The notes under the pieces were generated by a model. The model had not been told where the DNA came from. It saw nothing but the letters and a program-made list of their open reading frames with translations, and did no database searches. This document shows positions 28,001 through 43,000 of a stretch of DNA of 64,000 bases, in pieces; the first letter of the stretch is position 1; every line of letters starts with the position of its first letter. Source of the stretch: Marisa cornuarietis (taxonomy: Eukaryota > Mollusca > Gastropoda > Architaenioglossa > Ampullariidae); the NCBI GenBank assembly GCA_004794655.1, contig SMMW01000650.1, forward strand, positions 868,001 through 932,000. The letters run 5' to 3'. Position numbers and translations under genes: made by a program.

Positions 28001-31000
28001 TCATGTCACTAAGACAAGGGCATATAACTTCACAAAGCAACTCTGATGACTCACTCAGGGGGCTCCTCATCACCAGGTGCTTTGTCTCTTTCAATCAGTT
28101 CTGGCAGTTCAGCAAAGGAGTCACTATAGCAACGTCCCTCATCATCCTACAGATCCAAACAGACAGCCTACCTGAGCATGATGGTGTTGACAACAATGCT
28201 AGTTTTCGTTTTTTTTTTAAATCCACAGTAATCTCTACTCACCACTGCACACAAATGTATTTGCATGATAGACAGCATGCACTTATGAAGGATAATAGAG
28301 AATAAGACCAGACATCAGAGACCCAGCAAAGATAAACCACACAATGAAAATTCTCCAATAGAGGAGCTTTTCCTGCATGCTATGCATCTGCTTAGTAAGT
28401 TGTACTGAACCACCATTTTGACAAGAAAACCAGAGGCAGAAGTAAAATGGCAGCCTGACCTGGGAGTTGTAAGTGGAGATAAAGAGGTTGCGAATAAGCT
28501 CCTGAACCAAAGCTTTGACATCAGGGACATTATTTGTGCCCTCAGCAGTCAACTCCATTTTCTTCTCAAACACTACCCGCTGTAGTGTCAGAGCATCCTG
28601 TGCCAAGCACAAAAAGTGATTATCACTGCCATGTCATGCTACATGCTGCATGATAAAATCATCCTGTACTTTACAAAGCAAAATAATGGCACATCTGGTG
28701 AATAAAAAGAGGCACAGCTAGTCTGTAAGACAAATGTCAAATGCAACTATTTCAAAATTCATATTACATTTTCTCTCGATCACTCACTCAGAGTTTTTGC
28801 TGTGTCACTGTTGTAGCAACCACCTCTTGAATGGCACAGCAAAATTCTCAAACACTGAACAGCAGCATAACTACTTGCAAGGCTATTTCTAAACCTAAAA
28901 TAAGTTGCCACATCAGTTTCTCAGCAAAACACAAGGAGGAATGCTGAAAAAAGTTCATCTCATGGGGGAGACAAACCTCTCACCTTGTAGATGACTGACT
29001 CTGGCTCATTGTACTTGCAGGCATTATCAAACATTTGCACAAAGTCAGCCACCATGTCCTCAACACTCTCATACTGGTTAGCCAGCAGTTTTTGTTGTAT
29101 ACGTTGCATGTCCATTGGCTTCTTTATCACTTCATAATAGTCTGGGTAGTCCTGTCACCCAGAGTACAATCTTCATTTCAAAAGCAAACCAAATCCCCAC
29201 CCAAAGAAAAAAACTGGCCCCACTGCTTTTCATATCATAGTTGTGATGGGGTTAGCTCCGCAATTCTCAACCTGTGTGGCGTGCCCCCCAAGGGGGGTGC
29301 TATGTGCTGACAAGGGGTGCACGAAACCAGTCATATTTTTTAAATAATTTTTTTATATCACATATCAGTATTAGTGAAATTAGCTGGCTAAGGGGGGCGC
29401 GCGGATGTACCTTTTTTCGTCTGGGGGGCGTCACAAGTAAAAGGTTGAGAAACGCAGGGTTAGCTGTAACCAAAAGGTAAGAATAGTTTCTGAAAACCAC
29501 AAAATGTGCTACAATGTTGAAAATAATGGTGTGAAAAAATGTGGGGTTGAGACCCTCTTGAGGTTTTGATTTCTCCTACACCCTAATGCCATAAACATAA
29601 AAAGACTAAAACTTAGATGGCTTAAAAAGACATGAAATACCATCAGTTTAGGTGGGGGTGTTAAACAGCTTACGCTCTTGAGAGGCAGCTTGATGAAAGG
29701 GGTGGACAGCGTTCGGCCTGCACGATCTTGGTAGTCGCGTACTGTTTCATACATGTCTTGGAGCTTCTGAGACAAGGGTGATGATACTTTTGACCTTGAC
29801 CTAAACATGAAGGTGGGGAATATAATAGGCAGAAGTATAAAGTGTATAAACACACACACACACACACACACACACATGCACACACACACACACGCACAGT
29901 GGTGTTTCCCTTTCTTTATTCTACACATTTCTACATAGCTATCTGCTCTTATTCACTATATCTAGCAGTTCCATGAGTCTTAAATGCTCTCCTTATAAAC
30001 ATTTTAACAACCCTTTAACATAAGACACTCACCTCTTGCTTGTGAGAGTCCGTGACTGGCTCATGGTCCGCCATTTTGTCCGCAAAATGCGATCCAAGGT
30101 GTCAGCATCCTGATACACCTGTGAGCCTTCTTCATTGTAGTGCCGGGCATTGTTGAACATAAGTTCAAAGTCGCACAGCAGGGCCTGCTCATTGGGGTAC
30201 TGCATACAAAACGACTAATTAGTCTTGTTAAGATGATCATTTCAGGAATACATACATTCACACTAACTCAATCATGATGCTCTGAAATGCCATTTTCACA
30301 GCATGCAAAACAATTTATAGAGAATGGTGGGTAAACTTCCAATAATTTTGATTTGCCTTTTTTTTTTATAATAAAAACGGATTGATCTGTTCATGGCAGG
30401 AACTGTTGTGTTTAGTAGTGGATTCAATTGTCTAGATTTCAATGCTTGAAATCCATTTTCTGCTGAAGGAAAAATGGCATAATGTCTCTAATAATCTCCA
30501 TAATAATCATTATAATCCATAGAAAAAGCAAGCTAAGATATTATTTCTAGTTCTCACATGTATGACTCACATGCTTCAGGAAGAAAATCATGATTCAACA
30601 TTTATTTTTAAAGTTCTGATTACTTTTTTTTAAATGTTAAAGCAATAATCAATTCAAAGCCAATGTTACAAATGGGGATCTGCCAAGTTACAATGATTTG
30701 TATGCTTAGATTTGAAGAGCAGTATAGTTAGAGCTGAACTACAGTTGTGTGTTGGGACAACTTTCACCAACAATGGAACAACATATACTTGAAATAAAAC
30801 ACCATGCACCATGTATTTAATGCATCAACAATCTTTTTTGTGCAGAGATATGGTTTAAAAGTACATGATATATTTACTATTATGGTTATCATTTTAGTTT
30901 TTAATTTTTCATTTTTTCCCCTCTTTAGACTGTCTCAAACCCTTCAAATCCAGCTTCAAACTCAATCTCTTTAAGAAATATTTTGAATAATCACTTCTTT

Positions 31001-34000
31001 ATTTTTATCTGCGGATTAGGTTTGCTAAAGTGTCATCTGTTTGCTGATGCTTATGTTTCTTGAAGGGTTGACTGTAAGCTGGTTTGTAGTCTTTCATGTG
31101 CAGCACAGTCAGCTCACATCCACAAGGCAAATTACAAATTTAGTTATAATTATAATTATACAAGACACAATGTCTGTGTCATAGTTTCTTTTGAATATTA
31201 TTTAAAATATATTCCCTCTCATTCAAGATCATTACGATCAATGTAACAGGCAATGACATAATAAAGAGCAACTAACAAATTGTCCTACCTTGTCTGCCTT
31301 GATCTTGGCTTCAATCATGGTCATGTCTATAGGCTCCATTATGACCTGGTAGTAGTCAGGATAGTCTTTGCGAGATGGCAGACCCATGAATATGTTCCGC
31401 AACATTCGCCCATTTACATCCTTTATCAGATAAAATATGTGAAAACACACATACACATACAATCAATGACCTGTGCTAGCTTTTTCACTAATACAATTCT
31501 ATGATGACCATCCTTTAATATCTCCAAAAAATGTTTAAGCAAAATGTTTGGAAAATAAACTTTACTTTTAAACAAATAAATTCTATTTATTATTAATTAT
31601 TAAATAAACACTATATAGTGCCTTTCCCCTTGCCAAATGTGGGCTCAGAGCAATTTACATATACAAGGGCCCACAACTACACACCTTTTGAGTTGACACA
31701 CATATAGTCTGTATCTCAATATATTAATATAATCATCTAATTACCATTGTCATAAGCTTATATAGTAAGTGGTAAAACCTTCTCTATGGGGTACAGAAAT
31801 AATGACCAGCCCCATAGTACAAGTGTGTACGTGAACGTATCCACAAAAACATCACGTATTGTATAACAATCAATATTATTTTGGTACATCTTGTTTAAAA
31901 CCAGCATCACACAATTTAAAAACAGAAAACCTGAAATCTGCCTAATGGAGGGAGGAGAAAGTGGAGTACATAAGAAAATCAGCAATGGTCAGCCTTACGA
32001 CCAAGTGTCACACCCAGGTAAGTCAAAGGTCCGAACCCACAACAGACACTTTAGCCACGGTGCCACCAATCAATCCCAAATACTGTATTTTGTTAAATAA
32101 TACGTTATGATAACACGCTGAGCCCGTAAAGCCAGTTTACTGGCTTACCCGGCAGAGCGCGATTTTCTCTTTGCACGATTGTGGCTCTACTGGCAGAACA
32201 CAATGAGCAACGATACTCTATCGTGGCTCGTGCTCCACGAGAGTGGCTCTGCAGTTTCACCATCGTCTTCAAAATCGTAAATTTTAAGCCCATGTTTCTG
32301 AACATAGAAATATTTTTATCCTGGGCTAAGAGGGTTAAAGTAGCACCTGCAAACTGGTTTCTTGTTTAAGTTCATTCCCCACCTGATACTCATATACAAT
32401 TCTGTACAAAATGTTGAGCCGCTTCCTCAATCCATCTTCTGGGGCCCTCTTTGGGGTCTTTTTCTTCACTTCACATTCAGATCGGCGCTTTGTCTTCGGT
32501 GTTGGCATGATATCATCATCTGTCTCCCTATCAGTTTTCTGAAAACATACAAGATTTTCATTTCTAGTCAATGACATCACTATAGACCCACACTATTGTT
32601 TTGCACTTGTCCACCCAAGATGTGGGAAAAGAAAGGGTGCTTTGAAGTACATGTGCTTACACATTTTTCCAAGATATACAAAGAAGATCTTTTTCTGTAC
32701 TCTTAAATATTCTCAAACAATCAGTTAAATGTAAGTGTAAATCTCTTTCTCTTTCCACCCTAAATATGCTCTCTCTCTGTTTCTCTTTTCCACCCACCCC
32801 ACCACTTTTCTCCATGTCTTTCACATTAAAGCATAAATAGGGACATTTGTTATTGCTAGTAATGCAACCATCAATTCCTATATGCCAAGAGAGAAAAAAC
32901 TTATCAAACAGATTATATTTTGACAGAGCATGTCTTAGCTAAGAAGAATAAAAAATAAAAATGATTAGCAGCATATTGCAATACCTTGTGAACTAAGAGA
33001 CCATATATCTTAACTATAATTTTAACACTCTTGAATTACTAGGGTAATTGAAATAATAACCTTATGTTAAACACAAAAGCATGCTACTTCATCACTATGG
33101 ACATCTGGTTATGTCTAATGTACACTTTTTGGTTAGTGAATTACATTTTATAGTTTTAATAAGATCAAGATACTGCTACACTAAACCAAAATTATCTACA
33201 CTAAAGACTACAGAGCATTAATATTGTGCAGAACTCCTTTAGCAAGTTGACTGTTGGAAAAGAAGAATATTTTCCCCCAGATACACACACACCTAAACAC
33301 ACAAAACAGTAAGGGCTCAGTTGTACTATAGCATAGTTCTCCTCGCATGTCTTTTTGCAAAGAAAAAAAGCATGCAGACATTGTGAAAACACCAATTCAC
33401 AAAAGCAAGCAAGTGGTGTGTGCAACTTTATATTCTGAACCTTTGATATGTAATAACTTTATCCAATAACTGCTTTTTTTAAAAAAACTAGTTTGCTATG
33501 ACACACAGCATGTGTTTCAGCTGGGTAGCTCAGTTGGCAGTAAGAGAAAGATAAAAAAAAATAGTGCAAGTTCTTTTACATAAATCCTTAAAAATAATAT
33601 AAATTTAAGTGTTGATTACAAATAATACTCATTAAAATAAAATTACAGACAGTGTTTTCTATTCATAAATGCTTTAACCATGCCAGTACAATCACAAACC
33701 ATACTTTTTACTACAGTGAGTGAGAAGAACAGGGGAGGGTCCAAAACACTTCTCTTACAAATTTAATAATTTTGTGTGCACATGTGAAAAAGAGAGAATC
33801 ATAAACTCAAAAATTCATTTCACTTTATCCCCTTGAACCAAAAGAAGAGATATGATAAACAACAATGTGAAAGCGTTTGGAAGATATACTTTTTGTGCTT
33901 TATCTTTAAATCTGTGAACCACTTAAGAATGTTGTAACCACAAACCTTCATTAATGAAGGTCCATGGTTGTAACAGCTAGATGTTTAAATCTCAAGCATG

Positions 34001-37000
34001 TGCAATTAACTGCACAGACTTAAAAGAAACCCTCAGGCCACACTTCATGAGGTACAACTTTTTTTATTTTATATTTCCATGCTCATTAAAGTTATTTTTC
34101 ATCTTACAGTGCTCTGGTTAATTATTTTGGTTTTAATTCTTACATCAAAGTGCAAAGCTTTTAATCAAGATACTTCATATGAGCATTTACAGCATAAACA
34201 TGTAAGAACCAAAAAGAAAACTCACCTGGAAAGATAAAGGAATCAAGGGCAAAAGGAGACTAAGCATTAAAAGAGTGTTCTTTGGAAGAAGCATTTAACT
34301 AATGCTTCATTGAACATTTGGGGTATTTCTTGAGTTTTCACATTAGCAATTAAAAAGAATTCAGATGCACATAAATATGTCACACACACTTACATGCATA
34401 CACACAAACAGACACACGATTACAATGCATGATCTAAATGTTATCCCTTAAGTCCTCTTCCATTAAAAAAAAAGACACACACACACACACACACGCACTC
34501 ATCTAGCTTGTAGGTAAGCTACTGAACTAAAGCTAGCAAATGAGTGTCACAAAACAAAAAAGAGAGGGAATGTGAGTGACAAATACAAATCAAATCAAGC
34601 GTGTACTGTCAGCAAAAATAATTTGTTAAAAACTTCTTAGCAGACAAATTAGTACTGACTTGCCTGGAATGGCAAACAGAACAAGGGGAAAGGGGATATC
34701 TACTTTTAATGTGAAAAAATAGTGCCCTCATATTTCCTTTTTATAATATTTTCCTCCTGAATTGACCAATGATGATAAAAACTAAATGGCTGGGAGATTG
34801 GGGAAAAAAAGACTGTGATGATGCCAAGACCTGCAGACATAACTTACAGGCAGACTTACCATGATGGCTGCCTAAAAAAATGAATCCAAAAGAGTAAAAT
34901 CCAGTCTTATACACATTTTTCCCCTTCTGTTTTAAAAACTTGCACATATGGAAGGATCCCTTCTCTCCTCCTTGCTTTGCACATCAATGGATGGACAGAA
35001 ATTAATTTGTGTTAAAATCAAACAGGTTAGAAAGAGGTCTGAAAAAGGCCATACGGTCATGTCAGTGGGTTGCTGTGGTGCTTCTCTGCTCACTGATAAA
35101 ACAGCCTGGGTCTTGGAAGCAGCAGAAGGAGGAGAAGAAGGAGACGGTAAGAATCGCTTACTTACCGCCAACGGGAAAGGAGAGACATTCAGCGGGGTCT
35201 CATCCTCAGCCCCATCCTGATGGGACACAAACATTTGTGTGATGCATGCACAGTGTGGTGATAATTCAAACTCAGGTGAAAAAAAAAACCAACAGAAAAG
35301 TATGCAATAAGGTTTTCATGTGAAAACATAGACAAAAACTTTTTTTAATAAAAAAAATTAAAGATGCATACAATAAAATAGGAATTTGAGGGAGCAACAT
35401 CCAATTAAAAAAAAAAACACTTCAATGATATGGCTGGTAACAAACAATGCATTCCTTTAGGTTTTAGCCAATATGCATGAAGAACAAACAGAAGAAACAA
35501 GGGTGTTTGTATGTCTCTCAGCTTGCCCTACTTCCCATCCTTAGCAACCATATGTTCCTAGTTTACATGTTCCAACTTCCCACACAGATTTAAATTGTCT
35601 TCCACGTTTGTAGAGATAATGGGAGATAAATATGTGTTGACAGAAACAGTATTCTTGTCTACAGCTATGGCACTGAGGAGATGAACAGAAGAGAAAAGAA
35701 AAAACGTCTTTAGATACAGGAATCTAAAACGCCAAACCAAAAACTGTATCTTTGCTACAACAATATGACACAACAATATAATGAAGTGCAGATGAGGCAA
35801 AGCATTATGGTAACAACATGGTTACCTTATCCAGTTCCCGCTTCCTCTCAAGAAGAACTCTCTGCAGAGTACATGCATCCTGCAATGTGTAAGTATATTA
35901 TATAAATACAAATAAACTCTTAAGCAATCATTAGAAAGACAATTATGTTTCAATGATTCAGTTAATGGTGTGTTTCTGTAGCTGAAGAGAGGATGTATCC
36001 AACTCTGATTGAGACATATTGTGACACACTCTGTAAATTTTATCTACAAACAAAGAAAAAGAAAGCAAAATGTTGTCCTTCCATTTTATCTTACAGCCTA
36101 CCTTGTATATCTTTGATTCATCCTGGTTGTATTTTCGAGCATTCTCAAAGATGAGATTCAAGTCACTCACACACTCTCCAAAGGACTGGTATTGTCCTGC
36201 CTGCAACACAATACCGAGATATAAAGACAGGGAAGTAGAGAGCCTAATAGAGCAATGGCGTTCAAACCCAAAGGCATGCGAGCATGCACACACACACAAT
36301 CTGATCTGATTCCTATGTGACACAGTGTACTTATACCCATGTGATGCAATGTACTTACCTCAGCTGACCTAGCTGTGGAATGGGTACCTGACATTTTAGA
36401 GTGTTAGGAAAGGTAAGGCAGAAAGGCAGAGCACCACCCTCAAAAATAGGTAACCAAGGGCTAACTGGGGGTCTCTTAAACCTCACTCTGCAACAACTGT
36501 AAGGCCACAGTACTACCTTCACCTTTACCTGATATGGAACTAGCACTCCTAATCAAAGAAGTAAGTTGACAAAGCAATTACAAATGTAACTGTTCACTTC
36601 AAAGGTAGCAACCTGAAGCATTGTTTATTCTCAGCAGTTTTGTTTACTTTGATAACAGGTTACCTGAAGCTGCTTTAGTTCTCACAACAACAAAAAAATG
36701 TGATGAAATAAAACAAGCAAAGACTGATAGGAAGATTCAAAGCCTTGACTGGATACCTTGATTTTCTTGCGAACATTATACAGTGACATTGGCTTCTTTA
36801 TTTCTTTGTAGTAGTCTGGATAAAATCTGAAATTAAATATGGAATAGATTACAATACCCAAGATATGAGATGAAAAAGCAACCATCGCAATATACCACCC
36901 AGTGGCATAAAGCCATAAGCCCCCAGATTTTCTTATTACATTCACTTAAAATGAATGAACCAAATAACCCCAAAATCAAGAGTTGCCACAAAACATTTAA

Positions 37001-40000
37001 CCTGACGTCTAAGGTGAAGTTAGCAAACTTCTGATCAATATTCCTATCTTAGGTAAGAAAAGAAAATAAATCTGTCACCATAAAGTCACATTAAAAACAG
37101 TTACTGACAGATACTTATGACCCAGTTGCATCTTGTCTGCCAAACATATCACAACTGATGAACTACTTTACAGCTTCAAGCCCTTCACTACCTCCTCTTC
37201 TTTCCACTACAGCACTAACACGCCACCTACTTTTTACTGGGAAGTTTAAGAAAAGGTTGAGACAGGATCTCTCCTTCTGATGATGCGTAGTTCTTCACAG
37301 CAAAGTACAGTGCCCAGAATGGAGAATCACTCTCCTCGCCATCTGAATCTCCCTCAAAGTCCATCTGACTGGAGGCAGTGTCGTCATCCTCCGACTGGTA
37401 CCTAAGGGCAGCGCACACGGCTGACAATCTCTGAACATTAGTTCTCTCCCTTGTCCTGGAGACAATTTAGATTACCCCCAAATTCTGTCAGCGTGCTCTG
37501 AGCTTTACAGCTAAATCAGGACCAAAGGATGCTCAAAAAACAATCATACTCTCAACAGATTACTCCGAGGAAAATCAATAATAAAATGACATTTTGGGGT
37601 AAGGGGAAGTTATGATATGCTGACTTTATTAATTGAACTGTTGGCACTTTAATTTCAACGGCTTTAAAGGAATAGGTAAAAGACCCAAGTCATTTAAAAA
37701 TGATCATTGCTCAGCTACAGCAGTTGACCCATTTAACTGTGTCAGGTTTTGGAGATGAAAGTGCACATATGTTACAAACTTGTTAAAGAATAAATGACTG
37801 ACAGTATACCAACTCTCCATAGTAGAGAACAAGTAAAAGAATATATAGCATGAGCAGACACAATTACCGTAATCTCTCACTGGTCTTCATAACGCCTGTC
37901 CTCTTGTATTCCAGTTCTAGTTTCTTAGTCATGATGATTTTCTTCAAAGTGCAAGCATCCTAAAAATTCAAAAAAGATTCTATTTATGTATTTGGTAAAG
38001 CGAAAAAATAACTGAAAAATTTTCATTTCAGATTGAAGCTAATGCCACAGTTTACAAAAATAAACTTCACTTTCCTTCAATACTAAACCAGAAAATACAG
38101 TTCACAACTCTTGATAAATAACACTTTAAAAAAAATACAAGCAAAATGGACTTTCTCACATTCAAATAGTAGAGCCATAAACACAAATAACCCACCTTAA
38201 AAATGATAGACTTGGGCTCATTGTAGGTCTGGGCATTTCTAATCATGAGATTGAGGTCCCTCTCTAAGTCATCTAGCTTGCTATACTTTCCGTCCTGTAT
38301 CTTTGTGGCAATCATTTTCAAGTCAATTGGGTTTTTAATCACTTGATAGTACTCTGGGTATTTCTGAGAAACAAAATAGAAACAACTGACTTCTTTCCGC
38401 ATATCTACACTAAAAAAAAAAGGGTCAAAGTTAACAAGTTGGACAACTAAAATTGAGCATGAAGAAGTGGGATATCCTGGAAAACCTCCCCAGCAAAGAC
38501 TTGCTAAAATCTACCAGGTTGTAACTGAGAGGGGTTTGACTAGGAAAATTGACCAGTCTTTCATTCCATGAACCATGACTTCAAACACCTATAAATTAAT
38601 GTCCATTTATTTAAATGTTGAAAATAAAGCTCTTAAAACCATATCACAGAGCTTTCCTTTGTCATCTTCACTTGTACTCAGTCATGCTTACCAATTTTGC
38701 CATTGTTTCATTTCGTTAAAGATTTTGAGGGGAATTACTTCTCTAGGTAAAAGCAACTGGTCAATACACGTGTACCATGGTAAACAAAGATGCTCTCTTA
38801 AAATGCACTTATGTATTTTTTTTTTCAGAATATGATTTCTGGAAAATGTTAAAATAGAGCACAAACAGTTAGTCACCAGAATCATATTTTTTCTGTGACT
38901 TTTGCAAAGGCTAGTAATGAAGCACAATCCACTGATCCGTGCTGGTAAACAAAAGTGACAACAATAAATAAGCAGTCTCTTTCAAAATGTACTTGATTTA
39001 TTGCTACATTACATCTGTAATATAGGGCAAATAGTTGTACAGAAACAGTCTATTTAAAAAAAATATGAGGGCCGTTCAAAAGTTCTAAGCCTCACCTAGA
39101 AGGAGTTGCAGAAACAACAGTTTTTCACAATTTTTCTACATAGTACCTCTTGATATCAATGCATTTGGTCCAATGATGCCCAAGAATTGCAATCCCATCA
39201 CGGAAAATGGTGGCATCCCAATCCTCCAAAAACTCCTCCACAGCACTTATGACCTCATCGTTTCCAAAATGGCGATAAAGCTAAGTTTGGTGAGTAAGGG
39301 GGGATTCAAAGCCACAGCTGGCTGCTTCAGCTACTGCAACCTGAGCAGAGTAAATGGGAGCATTATCCTGAAGCAAGAACACACTTGCCCTCAGCTTCCC
39401 TCTGCATTTCAACTTGATTGCCTCCTTCAATTGTGCTAATTCTGATGCATAGTACTCTCCACTAATGGTTTTTCCGTTTTCAAGGTAGTCTATCATGATT
39501 ACGCCTTCAGAATCCAAAAAAACAGAAGCCATCACCTTGCCAACAAACACTGCCTGCTTGAACTTCTTTTGGGGTGGAGAACCACAGTGTTTCCACTGTT
39601 TGCTTTAAATCATTGATTCAGGTTTGAAGTGATGAACCCAGTTTCCTCTTGAGTTACTAATCTGCAGTGGAAATCATCAGAATCAGCCTGGAAGCGAGTC
39701 AGTGTCCTGGAAATGTCAACCCTTTGCAGCATCTGCTCTGGCGTCAGCATTCTTGGGAACCATCTTGCAGACAGCTTGCTCGTCCCCAAGATCTCAGTTA
39801 AAATAGTGTGGACTGAACCAGAACTAATGCCTGTGGACTTAGCTATCTGTTGTACAGTAAGACGTCTGTCATCCCAAACCATATGATGAACTTGATCATC
39901 AGTGGTTGAGGTTTTCAGACGACCTGATCGAAAGTGATCTTCGGTGCTGACTGCCCTGCATGAATTCAGCAGCATACTTCTTCACAGTTGTGTAAGAAGG

Positions 40001-43000
40001 GGGAGCCTCAACAAGTGTCTATACCATGTCCTCATGGATTTCCTTGGGTGTTATATACCTTTATTTTTTTATATTTTATTTTTAGTTTTAAGAGAAAGAA
40101 CTCAAAGAACAGAAACTAACCTGGAACGACATAACCAAACTTGCTACTGACAGACAAAAGTGGAGGTCTCTAGTGGATGCCTTATGTACCACCTAGGTAC
40201 GAAGAGGACTAAGTAAGTAAGTATACCTTTATTTTGCAAATACTTTGTGACTGCTTGGGCCTCTGTTTTGTCCATTTTTAGATTTGTTGCACTACCATTC
40301 ACCTTTGTATGGGCCTCACATGCACACAAATTAAAACAGAAATGTGTATTTTTTTTCTAGTCTTAGAAGAAGTAGTAGTGTGTTACCACAACAAAAATGT
40401 TCGGCTATGACTCTTCTTTCTGGGTGAGGCTGATAACTTTTTGAACGGCCCTTACACTTGATTTTTCAAGATGCACCTTTTGCAAAAACAGTCATAATAG
40501 AGCACAAACTGTTGGTTGTTAGTTGCACTGGGAAGGCAGTTGTAATAAAGATGATATTTAAATAGTGAAATACACCAAAGAAATTATTTAGGTCGTATCT
40601 AAAATGGGGGTGGCCACAGGGAAGATCCTAATGACGAGGCTTTACTGTACTTACAAAACATCTCTGAAACTGCTCTCAGTGATAATTTGCTCAAGAAAAT
40701 TTGTTGAATTAGTGAATAGGAGGCAGCGGATCTTATGGGATCTGCCAACGGTAATGAGGTAATGAGAAGAAAATGGTTGTTGGCCAGTTGTCTTAATTTT
40801 GGCAGAGAAATTGTGGAGATGATGTTAGCTGATGGCAAAAACAGAAAAGATTTTCCTAAGAAGAGCTAATCTTGATGACTGACCACTGCTTCTTATCTTA
40901 CCACTCTGCTGGGAAGAAGTTGAAAGATTTCGCTTATGTTGCGTTCTCCATCTCGAGCCGTCATGACTGCTGCAAACAGCTGCTCATACTCCTCTGAGTC
41001 ATCCATGCGCATATCAGATTTACCATCTGGACTCTCCATTTCAGCATCTCCTTCCATCCCTGTCTCCTCTCCATCCTTGCTGTCTTCCTTATCTTCTTTT
41101 GCTTGTCTTCGACGTTCCTGTGTAGAGCAAAAAAGAATACAAAATACAGGATGTCCTAAAACTATGTATACACACTTAAACAGCTGACAGCAAAATTTAT
41201 GTATGTTTTCTTCATTTTTTCTTTTTCTTTTCTGTACTTATTCTTTCTTTTTTAACCCACTGGAGTGGGGGGGGGGGAATTGGTGTTTTACGCTGTCAGC
41301 AACTAAGGCTATATCACAGCAAAGCAGCCAGCCCTGTAAACCCACTGGAATTAATAATGACAGCCAGACTAAGATTTGAATATAGGAAGTTTATCTTAAA
41401 ATACTACTGAGATTTGAAAATGTATATAATTTATACACACAGCTTTTACAATTATTCAAATTGTCTAAACATATTTTATGACATCTGTTCACTCAACAGC
41501 AAAATCATCACATTATTAACAGTGTTAATTGAAATATGATTCTATAATGCTCCTATCTGAAAAAAGCAGTTTACATCCGAGCAAGATATGCAGAGTAAGA
41601 CAGATTAAGAGAGAGAGAGAAAGAGAGTCTCTGTGTGTGTGTGTGTGTGTGCACATATTATATAAATGTGCATTTATGCATTCAGTTATGTACACATACT
41701 TATTGTGAAAAGCTCCACACCTACAGGTACAGTCTAAAATTTTAAAAAATATACAAATAAAATACCTCTGCTTCTTGAATGTCATTAGAGTTTTCGATAC
41801 TAATCTGCAAAACATCATCATCCTCCCCTTGCTGATACTCATCAACATCAGTGGCATCACTGTCTGGAACTGGCTCTTCAGGATGTTTCTTGGCTGTGCT
41901 CACTGCTGGGGTGTGGTCTCTGTATGGTTCACACAGTTCTCCAAAAGTCTCCTCAATCAACTCTGCCCTGACCTCCTCATACAGTTCCCACAAATCACAG
42001 GCATCTTGGTATTCCTGTGAGTCTTTCTGTGAAACAGAATGTAAGATTCTGTGTTTATTTCTTGTCACATACTTAATCAACATTTACTTGCATTCTAGCT
42101 ATTGCCCGTTTTCCTTTAGTTGCTTATTGTCTTGAATAGTCTGAATAGCCATTCCCGCAGAACACATGGGCATATCTGTAGGAGGTAGGGAGGGTGAAAG
42201 TGTGTTTTTCCATCAATTGCTATTTCATTCTCTCACAAAAGTCTGCTCTATGAATGTTTAATTGTTTGGATGGTGTCTCTTTTTGGGGCTTAATATTTCC
42301 GAGTCAGTAATCTACAGTGCTCATAAAATCAATGAAATGTGTATTATAAGCCAAGATAAAAAAATCCAAAGAGCCATTAAAGCTTAGTCTAAGGCTAGAC
42401 CCAAGCCTAGTCTGTACGTTGATAGTGCAAGACAAGTTCACCAACCTTATAGTAAGCTTTGGCATTGTTGATCATCAGCATAACATCTGCAGTCAGCTGG
42501 TCTATGTCCTCATACTCCTCTGTCTTTAGCTTCTGCTGAATTTTAAGCAAGTCAATAGGTGTTGTCACCACATCATAGTAGTCAGCAGCAGTCCTGTAAG
42601 CAATCAGTATTTTCACAGGTATAACAAGTCTGATGGTTACAAGTCTGTTGTTCTACTCAACCCTGACAAAATGAAATGATAATATCAGAAGGGTATGAGC
42701 ATTTGCTGATTACCAACAGCTGGGTCTACAGGTGCGGTTCTCAACCTGTGGGGCGCGATGTGCTGACAAGGGGGGCGTGAAGGCGGTCATTTTGTCATAT
42801 CTCATATCGGTATTAGTGGCTAAGCGGGGCATACGGACATACCTTTTTCGTCTTGGGAGGCGTCACAAGTAAAAGGTTTACAGTCATCATGAAACTTTTC
42901 TACTTAAGAACTACAGACTGTTCTAGGGAATGAACTATTGCATTCAAAAGTGGAATAAATTCTCTAGAGTTATGTACCTTGAAATGTATTTCTAATTTAA

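Noticed and set aside
29509..29928. 139-residue minus-strand open frame beginning with a Cys/Val repeat
   Set aside because: The start is a translated CA microsatellite; only the part from 29800 to 29674 is a real PBRM1 exon.
32105..32336. GC-richer block with CGCTGAGCCC and CTTAGCCCAG edges as a MITE
   Set aside because: The edges are only weakly inverted and no target duplication was found, so no element was called.
33517..33546. tRNA-like start (GGGTAGCTCAGTTGGCAG)
   Set aside because: Only an A-box-like stretch is present; no anticodon arm, B box or 3' acceptor pairing follows within 80 bases.
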